From: Variovorax paradoxus
Lineage (GTDB): Bacteria; Pseudomonadota; Gammaproteobacteria; Burkholderiales; Burkholderiaceae_C
NCBI RefSeq assembly: GCF_009755665.1
Contig: NZ_CP046622.1
Coordinates: 4,588,001 to 4,652,000, forward strand
Length of the DNA stretch: 64,000 nucleotides
Direction of reading: 5' to 3'
A model generated the notes under the pieces. The model saw only the letters and a program-made list of their open reading frames with translations. It was not told the DNA's origin and did no database searches. A program made the translations under genes and the position numbers. Below are positions 21,842-34,111 of the stretch, piece by piece. Each line of letters opens with the position of its first letter. Position 1 is the first letter of the stretch.

Positions 21842-21868
21842 ACTCGTCCCTCACATGAACCCGAACGC

Positions 21869-22624
21869 GTGATCCTCTACGAGTACCCATTCAACGAGCG
21901 CATCCGAACCTACCTGAGGCTGGAGCACCTGTTCCGCCGCCTCGGCGAACTGGTGCCGGCGGAATCCGCGCTCTCCCATCATTTCGCCCTGGTCACGATT
22001 TTCGAGATCATGGACGTTGCCGCGCGCGCCGACCTCAAGGCCGACGTCATGCGGGACCTGGAAAAGCACAAGAACGTCTTCAATAGCTACCGCGGCAATC
22101 CAGCAATCGCCGAGGCGGCGCTGGACCAGGTCGTCACCCAACTCGAGCGCAATTTTTCGGCACTCAACAGTGTGTCGGGCAAGGCCGGCCAAGCGTTGAC
22201 CGAGAACGAGTGGCTCATGAGCATTCGCAGCCGTGCCGGCATTCCGGGCGGCACCTGCGAGTTCGACCTGCCCGCGTACTACGCCTGGCAGCACCGCAGC
22301 GCACAGAGCCGGCGCAAGGACCTGGAGCGGTGGTCGAGCACGCTCGCGCCACTGGCCGAATCCATTTACCTGCTGCTCAAGCTGCTGCGCGAGGCCGACG
22401 TGCCCTACAAGGTCATCGCCACCCACGGGCAGTTTCAGCAGAACCTGCCGCAGGGGCGCAGCTTTCAGCTGCTGCGCCTGCGGATTGACCCGGCACTCGG
22501 GCTGGTGCCCGAAATCAGCGGCAACCGGCTCATGGTTTCGGTGCGAATGATGCGCCATGAGGCCGACGACCGCCTGCACCAGAGCACGGAAGACGCCGCC
22601 TTCGAACTCACGCTCTGCGCCTGA
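21869..22624 (+). CDS. zapD: Cell division protein ZapD
   Basis: ZapD cross-links FtsZ filaments at mid-cell. The 251-residue product starts at GTG 21869 with MILYEYPFNERIRTYLRLEH, aligning with the family N-terminus, and the LLKLLREA and QLLRLRID-type segments are conserved. The only nearby ATG (21854) is out of frame after five codons. yacG follows as usual. Confidence 0.92.
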   Translation: MILYEYPFNERIRTYLRLEHLFRRLGELVPAESALSHHFALVTIFEIMDVAARADLKADVMRDLEKHKNVFNSYRGNPAIAEAALDQVVTQLERNFSALNSVSGKAGQALTENEWLMSIRSRAGIPGGTCEFDLPAYYAWQHRSAQSRRKDLERWSSTLAPLAESIYLLLKLLREADVPYKVIATHGQFQQNLPQGRSFQLLRLRIDPALGLVPEISGNRLMVSVRMMRHEADDRLHQSTEDAAFELTLCA

Positions 22625-22652
22625 GCGCAGCAGCGCGCCAAAAACATACGCC

Positions 22653-22874
22653 ATGAGCAACGGCAGGACCCACAACGACATCGGCGAGCGGATCGTCCGC
22701 TGCCCCGCCTGCGGCGGAGACAGCATCTACGCCGCCAGCAACCTCTATCGGCCTTTTTGCAGCGCACGCTGCAAGGGCATCGATCTCGGCGCGTGGGCCA
22801 ACGAGGAATTCAGGATGCCCGCCGAAGAGCCGCCGGACGAAGAGACCTTCGGCGACCCCAAGCTGAAGCAGTAG
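22653..22874 (+). CDS. yacG: DNA gyrase inhibitor YacG, zinc protein
   Basis: The 73-residue product has a zinc-binding CPAC...FCSARC pattern (C-x2-C and C-x3-C) in residues 17-40, followed by GIDLGAWANEEFRMP, the family signature. YacG binds GyrB and blocks DNA binding in E. coli. Frame also extends upstream into zapD, but the start at 22653 gives the normal length. Confidence 0.93.
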   Translation: MSNGRTHNDIGERIVRCPACGGDSIYAASNLYRPFCSARCKGIDLGAWANEEFRMPAEEPPDEETFGDPKLKQ

Positions 22875-22908
22875 CAGGCGCCGCAGCCGCCGCAGCGCCT
22901 CCTCCGCG

Positions 22909-24876
22909 CTACTTCTTGGGCGCCGCGCCGCCGTCGTTCAGCAGCGCGCGATCCATGTAGGTTGCGAACGAGCGGGTGTACTTGGGCCGCAAGTGGCCCG
23001 CGTCCTTGTATGCGGGAGCACCGTCGGACATGGTGCGCAGGCACTGGCCATCCGCCGTGCACAGGTTCGCAACCGCGTCGATCACTTCCACGCCGCTCGC
23101 AATGCCGATCTGCCGAAGGCGATCGTTCAACTCGCGCTGGTCCTGCGGTATCGGCAGCGTCGGGGTTGTCGTCGAGACCTTCATGGAGGTCAATCGGCTG
23201 CCTTCGAGCAAGCGCTTCGGCTCGAAATCGGGTGCTACCGGAATATCGAGCAGCAGAAAAACCTTCTTGCCCTTGCCCGTCAGTTCTCGCAGCAACTGGC
23301 CGAGCGAGTCGAACGCCAGGGCCATGCCATCGCCGCCCCGGAACTGATGGGCCGCGCCTGCCGCATCGCGGAAGTAGTAGCCCGGTGCGCCGCCCGCGAT
23401 GAAGTAGCAGTTCCAGCAGCCACCGATCACCACCGTGTCGATCTCAGGGCTCCGGGCGAATTCGAGCACTGCCGTGCGCCGCTCGGCGCAGCCAATGTTC
23501 GCATCCGCGTAAACACCGGGAATCGGCGGGCAAGACCCCTGCGTTGCAAAGTAGATGGTGTTGGCCTTGTCAGGCACCGTCCGCGCAAGCTCCTCGGCAC
23601 GCGGGCCATACTGCTGCACATGGCTGTCGCCGATCAGCAGGCTCTTACGCGAACCCTTACCCACCTGGTAGAGCAAGTGCCGCCCTAGTTCGTAGTTCTT
23701 GAAATCGTCGTAGTACCCCACGTCGGCCGCGGCCTCGGAGATCTGCTGAAGGCGAATGTCGTGATGGCGCGGTTGCAGCACGCCAGAGAAGACCACCAGG
23801 CCCACGACCACCAGCGCAATGCCCAGGCCAGCCAGCCAGCGCAGCAGGCCGGGGCTGGTGCGCGTGCGCGTGTAGCGCTCGACGAACCTGTAGGTCAGCC
23901 ACGCCAGCACCACGCTCGCGACCACCGCGCCCGCACGCACGGGCAGCGACGGCAATCCGTCGCTCAGAACGCGCGCATAAGCGAGCAGCGGCCAATGCCA
24001 CAGATAAAGCGGATAGCTGATGAGCCCGATCCACACCATCACCCGGTTCGACAGCAGGTACTTGTTCAGGAAGCCCGTGGGCCCGGCCGCAATGCAGCTC
24101 ACCGCACCCAGCGTGGGCAGCAGCGCCCACCAGCCCGGAAAAGCCTTGTCGCCGCGGATCATCACCAGTCCGAGTCCGAGCAGGCCCACGCCGACGACGG
24201 ACTGCACGTGGCTGCGCAAGCGGCTCGGCACTGCGGGCTTCAGCCGCATGCACGCCAGGATGCCCCCCACCATCAACTCCCAGAAGCGCGAAGCCGGCGA
24301 ATAGAAAGCCGCCGTGCGAAACGGATGGATCGTGAGCACATTGACGAGAAACGACACCACCGCAATCGCCAGGATCACGCGGATCATCGGCCAGCGGCGG
24401 CGCCAGGCCACGCCCAGCAGCACCGGCCAGAAAATGTAGAACTGCTCTTCGATGCCGAGCGACCACAGATGCAGCAGCGGCTTGGTTTCGGCGGCCGAAT
24501 CGAAATAGCCGGCATCCGCCCAGAACACGAAATTGGCAAAGAAGGCCGCGCCACCCGTGACCTGCTTGCCCAGCTGCGCGAACTCGTCGGACAGCAGCAT
24601 GTACCAGCCGAAGCACAAGGTGGCCAAGAGCACCAGGATGAGGGCCGGGAAGATGCGCCGGATGCGCCGCGCGTAGAAGTCGCGATAGCTGAAATCACCC
24701 GCCACCTGGCTCTGCAGAAGAATGGTCGAGATCAGGTAGCCCGAGATCACGAAGAAGATGTCGACGCCGATGAAACCGCCGGGCAGCACGCCCGGAAACG
24801 CGTGATAGATCACCACGGAGGCCACGGCAATGGCACGCAGGCCGTCTATGTCCGGTCGGTACTTGGGATGCAGCAT
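22909..24876 (-). CDS. Acyltransferase 3 with C-terminal SGNH domain (OafA/YrhL type)
   Basis: The 655-residue product begins MLHPKYRPDIDGLRAIAVAS, the typical Acyl_transf_3 start, with about ten membrane helices to residue 380 and the EEQFYIFWP motif near 142-150. An extracytoplasmic SGNH domain follows (about 410-650), with LIGDSHVQQYGPRA for the nucleophile block and DAGHLRPKYTRSF for the Asp/His pair. Proteins of this type O-acetylate surface glycans. It faces yacG convergently, the third acylation gene within 6 kb. Confidence 0.9.
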   Translation of the reverse strand: MLHPKYRPDIDGLRAIAVASVVIYHAFPGVLPGGFIGVDIFFVISGYLISTILLQSQVAGDFSYRDFYARRIRRIFPALILVLLATLCFGWYMLLSDEFAQLGKQVTGGAAFFANFVFWADAGYFDSAAETKPLLHLWSLGIEEQFYIFWPVLLGVAWRRRWPMIRVILAIAVVSFLVNVLTIHPFRTAAFYSPASRFWELMVGGILACMRLKPAVPSRLRSHVQSVVGVGLLGLGLVMIRGDKAFPGWWALLPTLGAVSCIAAGPTGFLNKYLLSNRVMVWIGLISYPLYLWHWPLLAYARVLSDGLPSLPVRAGAVVASVVLAWLTYRFVERYTRTRTSPGLLRWLAGLGIALVVVGLVVFSGVLQPRHHDIRLQQISEAAADVGYYDDFKNYELGRHLLYQVGKGSRKSLLIGDSHVQQYGPRAEELARTVPDKANTIYFATQGSCPPIPGVYADANIGCAERRTAVLEFARSPEIDTVVIGGCWNCYFIAGGAPGYYFRDAAGAAHQFRGGDGMALAFDSLGQLLRELTGKGKKVFLLLDIPVAPDFEPKRLLEGSRLTSMKVSTTTPTLPIPQDQRELNDRLRQIGIASGVEVIDAVANLCTADGQCLRTMSDGAPAYKDAGHLRPKYTRSFATYMDRALLNDGGAAPKK

Positions 24877-24931
24877 CGAATGGGGTCGTTGAACGCGCTG
24901 TGGCGGTCCTGGTTGTTTCTCTTGAAGGCGC

Positions 24932-25381
24932 CTATGCCGCCGACCCGGCGGCATGAGGAAGTCCGCGCTCCTCGGCCAGCCATTCGAGCACCGGCATGGC
25001 GCCGGGCAGCACAGGCGTCACATCCAGCGGCAGCTGCTGCCAACGCATTTCCTGCCCTTCGCGCATTTCGAACTCACCGCTCCAGGCCGTGACCTTGCAC
25101 CAATGCAGCCGCACCAGCGCATGCGGATAGTCGTGCTCGGTGACTTTCCAGACCTCGGCGCCCGCAATGGTGATGCCGAGTTCTTCCTGCAGCTCGCGCC
25201 GCAGCGCTTGCTCGACCGTTTCGCCGGCCTCGATCTTGCCGCCCGGAAACTCCCAGAAGCCTGCGTACGCCTTGCCGTCGGGCCGGGTCGACAGCAGCAA
25301 TGCGTCGTCCGCCAGACGGATCAGCACGCCGACGGCGACTTCAGTGTGCTTGCGGCCCTGGGGCTGCGGCTGCGCGCTCAT
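24932..25381 (-). CDS. mutT: MutT-like Nudix hydrolase
   Basis: The 149-residue product has the Nudix box GGKIEAGETVEQALRRELQE at about 48-67, continuing ELGI, with the MutT feature FWEFPGGK just before it. MutT hydrolyses 8-oxo-dGTP to prevent A:T to C:G transversions. The ATG at 25381 overlaps the stop of the ATPase gene by four bases, and the order secA-argJ-ATPase-mutT is common in Burkholderiales. Confidence 0.88.
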   Translation of the reverse strand: MSAQPQPQGRKHTEVAVGVLIRLADDALLLSTRPDGKAYAGFWEFPGGKIEAGETVEQALRRELQEELGITIAGAEVWKVTEHDYPHALVRLHWCKVTAWSGEFEMREGQEMRWQQLPLDVTPVLPGAMPVLEWLAEERGLPHAAGSAA

Positions 25382-26253
25382 GCGCTGGCCCGCCCCGCGT
25401 AGTCGCGCGCAAACTGGTAGGCCACGCGGCCGCTGCGCGAGCCACGCTCGAGTGCCCACACCAGCGCCTCGGGCCGTGCCGCTTCGATGGCAGCCTCGCC
25501 GACGCCGAACGACGACAACCACTGCGCAACGATGGCCAGGTATTCGTTCTGGCTGAACGGATAGAAGCTGACCCACAGGCCGAAGCGCTCCGACAGCGAA
25601 ATCTTCTCTTCGATCACTTCGCCGGGATGCACTTCGCCGTCCTCGGTGTGGGTGTACGAAAGGTTGTCCTTCATGTATTCGGGCAACAGGTGGCGCCGGT
25701 TGCTGGTCGCGTAGATCAGCACATTGGGCGTGGCCGCCGCGATCGAGCCGTCGAGAATCGACTTCAGCGCCTTGTAGCCCGGCTCGCCTTCGTCAAAGCT
25801 CAAATCGTCGCTGAACACGATGAATTTTTCGGGCCGCTGCGACACCACTTCGACGATGTCCGGCAGGTCGGTCAGTTCGGCCTTGTCGACTTCGATCAGG
25901 CGCAGGCCCTGCGGCGCATAGGCCTGCAGGCAGGCGCGAATGAGCGACGACTTGCCCGTGCCGCGCGCGCCGGTCAGCAGCACGTTGTTGGCCGGCTTGC
26001 CTTCAACGAACTGGCGCGTGTTGCGCTCGATCTTTTCCTTCTGGACGTCGATTTCCTTCAGTGAATCGAGCGCCATTGCGGCCACATGCTTCACCGGTTC
26101 GAGCACGCCGTGGCCCGAACTGCGGCGCCGATAACGCCATGCGATCGACGCGTTCCAGTCGGCGGGTGCAGCCAGCGGCTGCGGCAGGATCGACTCGATG
26201 CGGCCGATCAGCTGCTCGGCGCGCTCGATCAGCTTCTGGAATTGCTCATTCAT
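25378..26253 (-). CDS. DUF815-family AAA-type ATPase
   Basis: The 291-residue product has [14 protein letters not shown] (Walker A near 88-101) and [11 protein letters not shown] (Walker B near 143-153), followed by [11 protein letters not shown] near 186-196, a sensor-1 segment. DUF815 proteins are AAA-like ATPases with unknown substrate. Both ends overlap neighbours by four bases (argJ upstream, mutT downstream). Confidence 0.9.
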   Translation of the reverse strand: MNEQFQKLIERAEQLIGRIESILPQPLAAPADWNASIAWRYRRRSSGHGVLEPVKHVAAMALDSLKEIDVQKEKIERNTRQFVEGKPANNVLLTGARGTGKSSLIRACLQAYAPQGLRLIEVDKAELTDLPDIVEVVSQRPEKFIVFSDDLSFDEGEPGYKALKSILDGSIAAATPNVLIYATSNRRHLLPEYMKDNLSYTHTEDGEVHPGEVIEEKISLSERFGLWVSFYPFSQNEYLAIVAQWLSSFGVGEAAIEAARPEALVWALERGSRSGRVAYQFARDYAGRASA

Positions 26254-27479
26254 GACCTGTAGTCGGCGTTGATGGTCACGTAGTCGTGGCTCAGGTCGCA
26301 GGTCCAGACCGTCTCGCTCGCATTGCCGCGGCCCAGGCCGATGCGCACTGTGATCTCGCTCTGCTTCATCACGCGCTGGCCGTCTTCCTCGCGGTACGAC
26401 GGATTGCGCCCGCCCTTCACCGCCACGTGCACGTCGTCCAGGAACAGGTCGATGCCGGTCTGGTCCAGGTCGGCAATGCCCGCGTACCCCACGGCCGCCA
26501 GGATGCGGCCCAGGTTCGGATCGCTCGCAAAGAAAGCCGTCTTGACCAGCGGCGAATGCGCCACGGCATAGGCCACTTGCCTGCACTCTTCCGGATTGCG
26601 GCCGCCATCGACCTGGATGGTGATGAACTTGGTGGCGCCTTCGCCGTCGCGCACGATGGCCTGCGCGAGCTGGCGCGCCACGTTCTGCATCGCAGCAACG
26701 AGCGCTTGCCCTTCGGGCGAATCGAGCGAGGTGATGGTTGCGTGCGCGGCCTTCTGCGTCGCGATGACCACGAACGAGTCGTTGGTCGAGGTGTCGCCGT
26801 CGATGGTCACGCGGTTGAACGAAGCATCGGCCAGGCGCTTGGCCAGCGGCTGGATCAGCGACGGATCGATCTTCGCGTCGGTGGCCATGAAGCCCAGCAT
26901 GGTCGCCATGTTCGGGCGGATCATGCCCGCGCCCTTGCTGATGCCGGTGATGGTGACAGTGGCGCCGCCGACCTGAGCCTGCTGGCTGAACGCCTTGGGA
27001 ATCGTGTCGGTGGTCATGATGCCTTCGGCCGCACGCGCCCAGTGGTTCTCCGAAGCATCGGCCAGCGCGGCGGGCAGGCCAGCTTCGATGCGGTCCACCG
27101 GCAGCGGCTCCATGATCACGCCGGTGGAGAACGGCAGGATCTGCTCGGGTGCGATTTCCAGGTGCCGCGCCAGCGCGATGCAGGTGGAGCGCGTGCGCAT
27201 CAGGCCGTCTTCGCCGGTGCCGGCGTTGGCGTTGCCGGTGTTGATGACCATCGCGCGAATGCCGTAGCTGGCCGCCAGGTGGTCGCGGCAAACCTGCACC
27301 GGCGCCGCGCAGAAACGATTCTGGGTGAACACCCCGCCGACCGCCGATCCTTCGTCGATCAGCACGACGGTCAGGTCCTTGCGGTTGGCCTTGCGCACGC
27401 CCGCTTCGGCCACGCCGATGCGGACGCCAGGCACCGCGAACAAGGCGGCAGGATCAGGAGCGGACAGGTTCACGGGCAT
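26250..27479 (-). CDS. argJ: Bifunctional ornithine acetyltransferase / N-acetylglutamate synthase
   Basis: ArgJ recycles acetyl from N-acetylornithine to glutamate in arginine synthesis. The 409-residue precursor has the self-cleavage site at [10 protein letters not shown], where the chain is cut before the threonine that becomes the nucleophile. [14 protein letters not shown] is also conserved. The ATG at 27479 ([14 protein letters not shown]) was preferred over upstream frame without likeness. Confidence 0.95.
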   Translation of the reverse strand: MPVNLSAPDPAALFAVPGVRIGVAEAGVRKANRKDLTVVLIDEGSAVGGVFTQNRFCAAPVQVCRDHLAASYGIRAMVINTGNANAGTGEDGLMRTRSTCIALARHLEIAPEQILPFSTGVIMEPLPVDRIEAGLPAALADASENHWARAAEGIMTTDTIPKAFSQQAQVGGATVTITGISKGAGMIRPNMATMLGFMATDAKIDPSLIQPLAKRLADASFNRVTIDGDTSTNDSFVVIATQKAAHATITSLDSPEGQALVAAMQNVARQLAQAIVRDGEGATKFITIQVDGGRNPEECRQVAYAVAHSPLVKTAFFASDPNLGRILAAVGYAGIADLDQTGIDLFLDDVHVAVKGGRNPSYREEDGQRVMKQSEITVRIGLGRGNASETVWTCDLSHDYVTINADYRS

Positions 27480-27507
27480 GGGAGTTTCTCTTCTGGAGTT
27501 TTCTGGG

Positions 27508-30300
<2,793 letters not shown>

Positions 30301-30490
30301 TGGCGTGGAGATGGGCGTGCACCTGACCAGGCAGGCACTGCGACCGGATTCCCTAAGATATGGTGAAAGCAGTTGGGCGCGCCTTCTTCGAATGCAAGCC
30401 TCGAAAGCAAGCGGCTCAGACCGGATCTGCCGGCGCAAGCGTCGGCAAACCGGGCATTTTAGCTGCCTTGTTCCACCCTTCGGATTACCC

Positions 30491-30799
30491 ATGAATCGCC
30501 GCTCCGTCCCGCCCGTCACGCTGCACCAGGCCGCCGAAGGTTCGCCCACCCTGGCAAGCCTGATTGCGCGCGCGCGCGACTCTGGCGACCGGCTGCGGGC
30601 GGTCGAGGGATTGATTCCGCCGGCCATGCGCCCGGCCGTGCAGGCCGGCCCGGCCGAAGGGGATGTGTGGTGCCTGCTGGTCAATGGCAGCGCCGCCGCC
30701 GCCAAGTTGCGCCAGCTGTCGCCCATGCTTGTCACCCGGCTGCGAAACCGGGGTTGGGACGTGAACACGATCCGGATCAAGGTGCAATCCGGGCGCTGA
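30491..30799 (+). CDS. DUF721 (DciA-like) small protein
   Basis: The 102-residue product contains a DUF721-like core ([17 protein letters not shown], then [25 protein letters not shown] and a C-terminal strand [13 protein letters not shown]). The related DciA loads the replicative helicase; whether this short form does is not known. It is divergent from secA, a usual beta-proteobacterial position. Confidence 0.75.
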   Translation: MNRRSVPPVTLHQAAEGSPTLASLIARARDSGDRLRAVEGLIPPAMRPAVQAGPAEGDVWCLLVNGSAAAAKLRQLSPMLVTRLRNRGWDVNTIRIKVQSGR

Positions 30800-30833
30800 A
30801 AGAAAAAGGCGGCCGGCCGGGCCCCGGGCCGCC
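30799..30833 (-). terminator. Intrinsic terminator after the Bug-family gene
   Basis: On the minus strand GGCGGCC/GGCCGCC arms (30808-30833) form a GC-rich stem followed by TTTTTCTTT. It sits 19 bases after the stop of the Bug-family gene and overlaps the stop codon of the convergent DUF721 gene. Confidence 0.8.
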
Positions 30834-30851
30834 GATCCGGCCAATCTCTAT

Positions 30852-31835
30852 CTATTGCGGCTGAAGCCCGATGTCGTGCGCCACCTTCTGCCAGCGCTCG
30901 GCCTCCGCGCGCATGAAGGCCCGCAGCTCGCCTGTGGTGGAACCCTTCAGCTGCACCCCCAGCGCCGTCATGCGCTCCCTCACCGCCGGATGGTCCAGCG
31001 CCGCGATGGCTTCGCGCCGCAGCCGCTCGATCACCTCCAGCGGCGTGGTGGCTGGCGCGACCAGGGCCCACCACTGGTCGATCTCGAGCCCCTTGAGCCC
31101 GCTCTCCGCCAGGGCAGGCACCTCCTTCAGCCCCGGAAGGCTCACGCGTTGCGCGCTCGTCACCAGTAGCGGACGGATCCGGTTGGCTCCCATCAGGCTG
31201 GAGCCGCTGGCCAGGGTCGCGAAATGCCCGCCCACCGTGCCCGCCGCCACATCGGTGAGCGCCGGCGCCGATCCGCGGTAGGGAACCATGTTGAACTTGA
31301 TCCTGGTGCGGTTCGCCAGCAGTTCGGCCGCCAGGTGGCTCACCGTGCCCGCGCCGCTGTGGGCGATGGCCGGTGGCATCGGGCGCGTGCCGGCGGTCTT
31401 GACGAAAGTCTTGAAATCCCGGCTGTCGTCGTCCATGCCCGCAAAGAAGACGAGGGGCGAGGTGCCGATCATCGTCACCGGCGTGAAGTCGCGCAGCAGG
31501 TCGTAGGGCAGCCGCGCCGTTACCGCGGGCGCAATGGCGTGCGGCAATTCGACAATGGCCAGCGTGTAGCCGTCGGGCGCGGCCTTGGCCGCCGCCTCGG
31601 TGCCGATCTGGCCAGCGGCGCCAGGCCGGTTGTCGACGATCACCGAGCTGCCGAGCGTCTGGCTCATGCGCTGCGCCATGGCGCGCGCAATGGCATCGGT
31701 GCTACCGCCCGCCGCCCAGGGCACGATCAGCTTGATCGGTTTGTCGGGAAAGGCCGCCCAGGCGCGCTGCGCCGTGGTGCAGAAAAGAGCGGCCGATCCG
31801 GCAGCCAGGAAGGCGCGGCGTTGCATTGCTTGCAT
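30852..31835 (-). CDS. Bug-family tripartite tricarboxylate-type periplasmic binding protein
   Basis: The 327-residue product has an export signal ([20 protein letters not shown], cleavage near AWA) and the TctC/Bug fold with [19 protein letters not shown] near 30-48 and [13 protein letters not shown] near 71-83. These proteins bind small carboxylates. No membrane TctA/TctB partner is in the window, which is usual for the many orphan Bug proteins of Burkholderiales. It lies 30 bases after the PLP-enzyme gene and probably shares its transcript. Confidence 0.9.
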   Translation of the reverse strand: MQAMQRRAFLAAGSAALFCTTAQRAWAAFPDKPIKLIVPWAAGGSTDAIARAMAQRMSQTLGSSVIVDNRPGAAGQIGTEAAAKAAPDGYTLAIVELPHAIAPAVTARLPYDLLRDFTPVTMIGTSPLVFFAGMDDDSRDFKTFVKTAGTRPMPPAIAHSGAGTVSHLAAELLANRTRIKFNMVPYRGSAPALTDVAAGTVGGHFATLASGSSLMGANRIRPLLVTSAQRVSLPGLKEVPALAESGLKGLEIDQWWALVAPATTPLEVIERLRREAIAALDHPAVRERMTALGVQLKGSTTGELRAFMRAEAERWQKVAHDIGLQPQ

Positions 31836-31865
31836 GGTTTCGATTCCTTTGGGCAACTGGAGGGC

Positions 31866-33077
31866 TCAGGCGGCCGGGTCGGGCCAGCTCGGGTCGCGCG
31901 AGGCGTTGGCAGTCAGCATCAGCACCACGTGGGCATCGCCTGCAATGGCGCCGCCTTCGCGCAGCTGGCGCACGGCGTCGAGTCCGCCCGCGGCGCAAAG
32001 CTCGGCACTCATGCCGGCTGCCGTGAGCTTCTGCCTCGCGGCGCGGGCCTGGTCGTCGTTGACCACCACCGCACCGCCCCCAGAGGCAGTGGCGGCCTGC
32101 CACTGCAAAAAGGTCACGGTCGACCCAGCGGTGGAAAACTGCGCGGTATGGCCCGGATACACCCCGTTGAGTGCGCCGCCGGCCAGCACGCGCGAGAGCC
32201 GCGCAAAAGGTTCCACCAGCCAGAGCCGCGGCAGGCGCGCAATGCGCCCCGCAGCCAGCAAATCGCCAAAGCCCGCGTAGATGCCCCAGGCCAAGTCGCC
32301 GCGCGCCGTGGGAATCACGATGTGATCGGGCAGGCCGCCCTCGTTCAGGCACTCCAGGGCAATGGGCTTGTAGCCCTCGATCGCCAGCGGCGCGCTGCCC
32401 AACGCGGGCAAACGGTAATTCGTCAGCGCGAAATAGCCCGCATGCTGTGAGCGCTCACACACGAAAGCCCAGCGGCCGGCGTTGTCGGCAAAGGTGTAGC
32501 GCCGGGCACCAAGGGCGTCGAGCTGCCGTGCATAGGCCGCCGGCAGGCCTTCGTACGTTGCCACTTCGCAGCCCAGGCCTGCGGCCCACGCATAGTGCGC
32601 CGCGGAGATCGCGGCGTTGCCCGACGAGGCCAGCACCAGCGTGTGGGCGCCGAAGTCCAGCGCCTGGGCTACGCCCACAGCCGTCATCCGATCTTTATGC
32701 GAGCCGGTGGGGTTGGACGATTCGTCCTTGAGCGCGAGACGTGCCACGCCGAACTCGCGCGCCAGTTCCGGCATCTCCAGCAGCGGCGTGCCGCCCTCGC
32801 CCAGCGTGAACCCTGGCGTGTAAGGCATGGGCAGCGGGCTGCCGCGGTCGGGCAGGTAGCTGGCACGCAACCCGGCGTGGACGCCCATGGCACGGCAGGC
32901 GGGGCAGCCCTCGTTCGCCAGGGTGAGCGGATAAGGAGCCTCGCAGCGCAGGCAGCGAAAGCCCTGCAAACGGGGGTTTCTCACCGGCTGCGGCGGGCGC
33001 GCCCGCGCGGTGTTCGCCGAATCGGCGGGCGGCTCGGAAGGCGAGGCGAACTTGAAGTGCATTACGGGCGCGGGCAT
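31866..33077 (-). CDS. Threonine synthase-like PLP-dependent enzyme
   Basis: The 403-residue fold-type II enzyme has an N-terminal zinc-ribbon-like segment (CLRC near 42-45, CPAC near 58-61), the PLP lysine in GSHKDRMTAVG near 123-133, and LASSGNAAISAAHYA as the phosphate-cradle loop. Family members include threonine synthase and threonine/diaminopropionate lyases. Linkage to a LysR regulator and a Bug protein suggests a catabolic role in place of threonine synthesis. Substrate is not determined by the sequence. Confidence 0.8.
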   Translation of the reverse strand: MPAPVMHFKFASPSEPPADSANTARARPPQPVRNPRLQGFRCLRCEAPYPLTLANEGCPACRAMGVHAGLRASYLPDRGSPLPMPYTPGFTLGEGGTPLLEMPELAREFGVARLALKDESSNPTGSHKDRMTAVGVAQALDFGAHTLVLASSGNAAISAAHYAWAAGLGCEVATYEGLPAAYARQLDALGARRYTFADNAGRWAFVCERSQHAGYFALTNYRLPALGSAPLAIEGYKPIALECLNEGGLPDHIVIPTARGDLAWGIYAGFGDLLAAGRIARLPRLWLVEPFARLSRVLAGGALNGVYPGHTAQFSTAGSTVTFLQWQAATASGGGAVVVNDDQARAARQKLTAAGMSAELCAAGGLDAVRQLREGGAIAGDAHVVLMLTANASRDPSWPDPAA

Positions 33078-33142
33078 GTTTCAGGCGGTCTCGGGTAGGA
33101 AGTCGTGCCGAAATCTTAGGCATCTGCAAATAAAATCATCTA

Positions 33143-33176
33143 GCTTGAAATACTCAAGCGATAAGAAAACTTATCG
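33143..33176. promoter_or_regulatory. Two adjacent dyads, probable LysR operator
   Basis: GCTTGA-AATAC-TCAAGC (33143-33159) contains the T-N11-A pattern (33145-33157) of LysR-type binding boxes. CGATAAG-AAAA-CTTATCG (33159-33176) follows immediately and touches the LysR ATG at 33177. Both lie in the 99-base region between the divergent PLP-enzyme and LysR genes, fitting control of both promoters. Confidence 0.6.
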
Positions 33177-34097
33177 ATGCGCTTCACCGAAATAGAAACA
33201 TTCCGGGCCCTGATGCGCGCCGGCTCTACCCGCAAGGCCGCTGCGTTGCTGCATGTGACGCAGCCCGCCATCAGCCAGTCGCTCAAGCGGCTCGAGGCCC
33301 AGGCCGGCATGGTCCTGTTCCAGCGCACCGGGGGCCGGCTGGTGCCCACGCCCGAGGCGCGCGCGCTGTTGACGGAGGTGGAGCGGGTCTTCATCGGCAT
33401 GGAAGCCATCGAGCACCGCATGCGCAGCCTGCGCGACTTCGGCACCAACCAGCTTGAACTCAGCTGCTATCCGGCTTTTGGGCTGGGCTTCATGCCGCGT
33501 GCGCTGGAGCGCCTGAAGGCGCAGCGCGGCGACAGCCCGTGGCCGCAGGTGTCGTTGCAGGTTCTCAGCTCCAAGGACGTGCGCGACCGCGTGGCCAAGG
33601 GCATTTCAGACTTCGGCCTGATGGCCGACGAACTGTCGCTTGAAGGCATCGACCACTCGACCTTCGCGCGCTTTCCCGGGGTGGTCGTGATGCCGCAGGG
33701 CCATGCGCTGGCCCGTTTCAAGCGCATCGAGCCCGAGCAGCTCGCGCAAGCGCCTTTCCTGGCGCTGAACCCCGAGGACCCTTCGCACCGCGGCCTCGAA
33801 GCCGCACTTGCCGAACGCGGCGTCCCGCTCCGGGTGATGGTGCAAACGCCCTACGCGGCCAGCGTGTGCGAAATGGCCCTGCGCGGCTTGGGCGTGGGAC
33901 TCGTCAACCCGATCACCGCGCTCGACTACGCCGAACGCGGCCTCGTGGTGCGCCGGCTCTCGGTCGACGTGTTCTTTTCATGCGTGCTGGCCATGCCCGC
34001 AGGCAAGGTGCTTTCGACCACCGCCCGCGACTTTCTTTCGCTCATGCGCCAGCAGTTGGCGGAAGACGAGAAACGCATCCAGCGCTACCTGCGCTGA
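33177..34097 (+). CDS. LysR-family transcriptional regulator
   Basis: The 306-residue product begins MRFTEIETFRALMRAGSTRK, with the winged helix at about 1-60 (AAALLHVTQPAISQSLKRLE recognition region) and a ligand-binding domain from about 90 to 295. It is transcribed divergently from the PLP enzyme, the standard layout for a LysR regulator and its target. The ligand is unknown, probably related to the substrate of that operon. Confidence 0.93.
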   Translation: MRFTEIETFRALMRAGSTRKAAALLHVTQPAISQSLKRLEAQAGMVLFQRTGGRLVPTPEARALLTEVERVFIGMEAIEHRMRSLRDFGTNQLELSCYPAFGLGFMPRALERLKAQRGDSPWPQVSLQVLSSKDVRDRVAKGISDFGLMADELSLEGIDHSTFARFPGVVVMPQGHALARFKRIEPEQLAQAPFLALNPEDPSHRGLEAALAERGVPLRVMVQTPYAASVCEMALRGLGVGLVNPITALDYAERGLVVRRLSVDVFFSCVLAMPAGKVLSTTARDFLSLMRQQLAEDEKRIQRYLR

Positions 34098-34111
34098 TCC
34101 CCGCGGCCTAC

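Noticed and set aside
25378..27291. Single minus-strand frame that appears to fuse sequence from the argJ region with the DUF815 ATPase
   Set aside because: The upstream half is argJ read in the wrong frame. The ATPase has its own ATG at 26253 overlapping the argJ stop.
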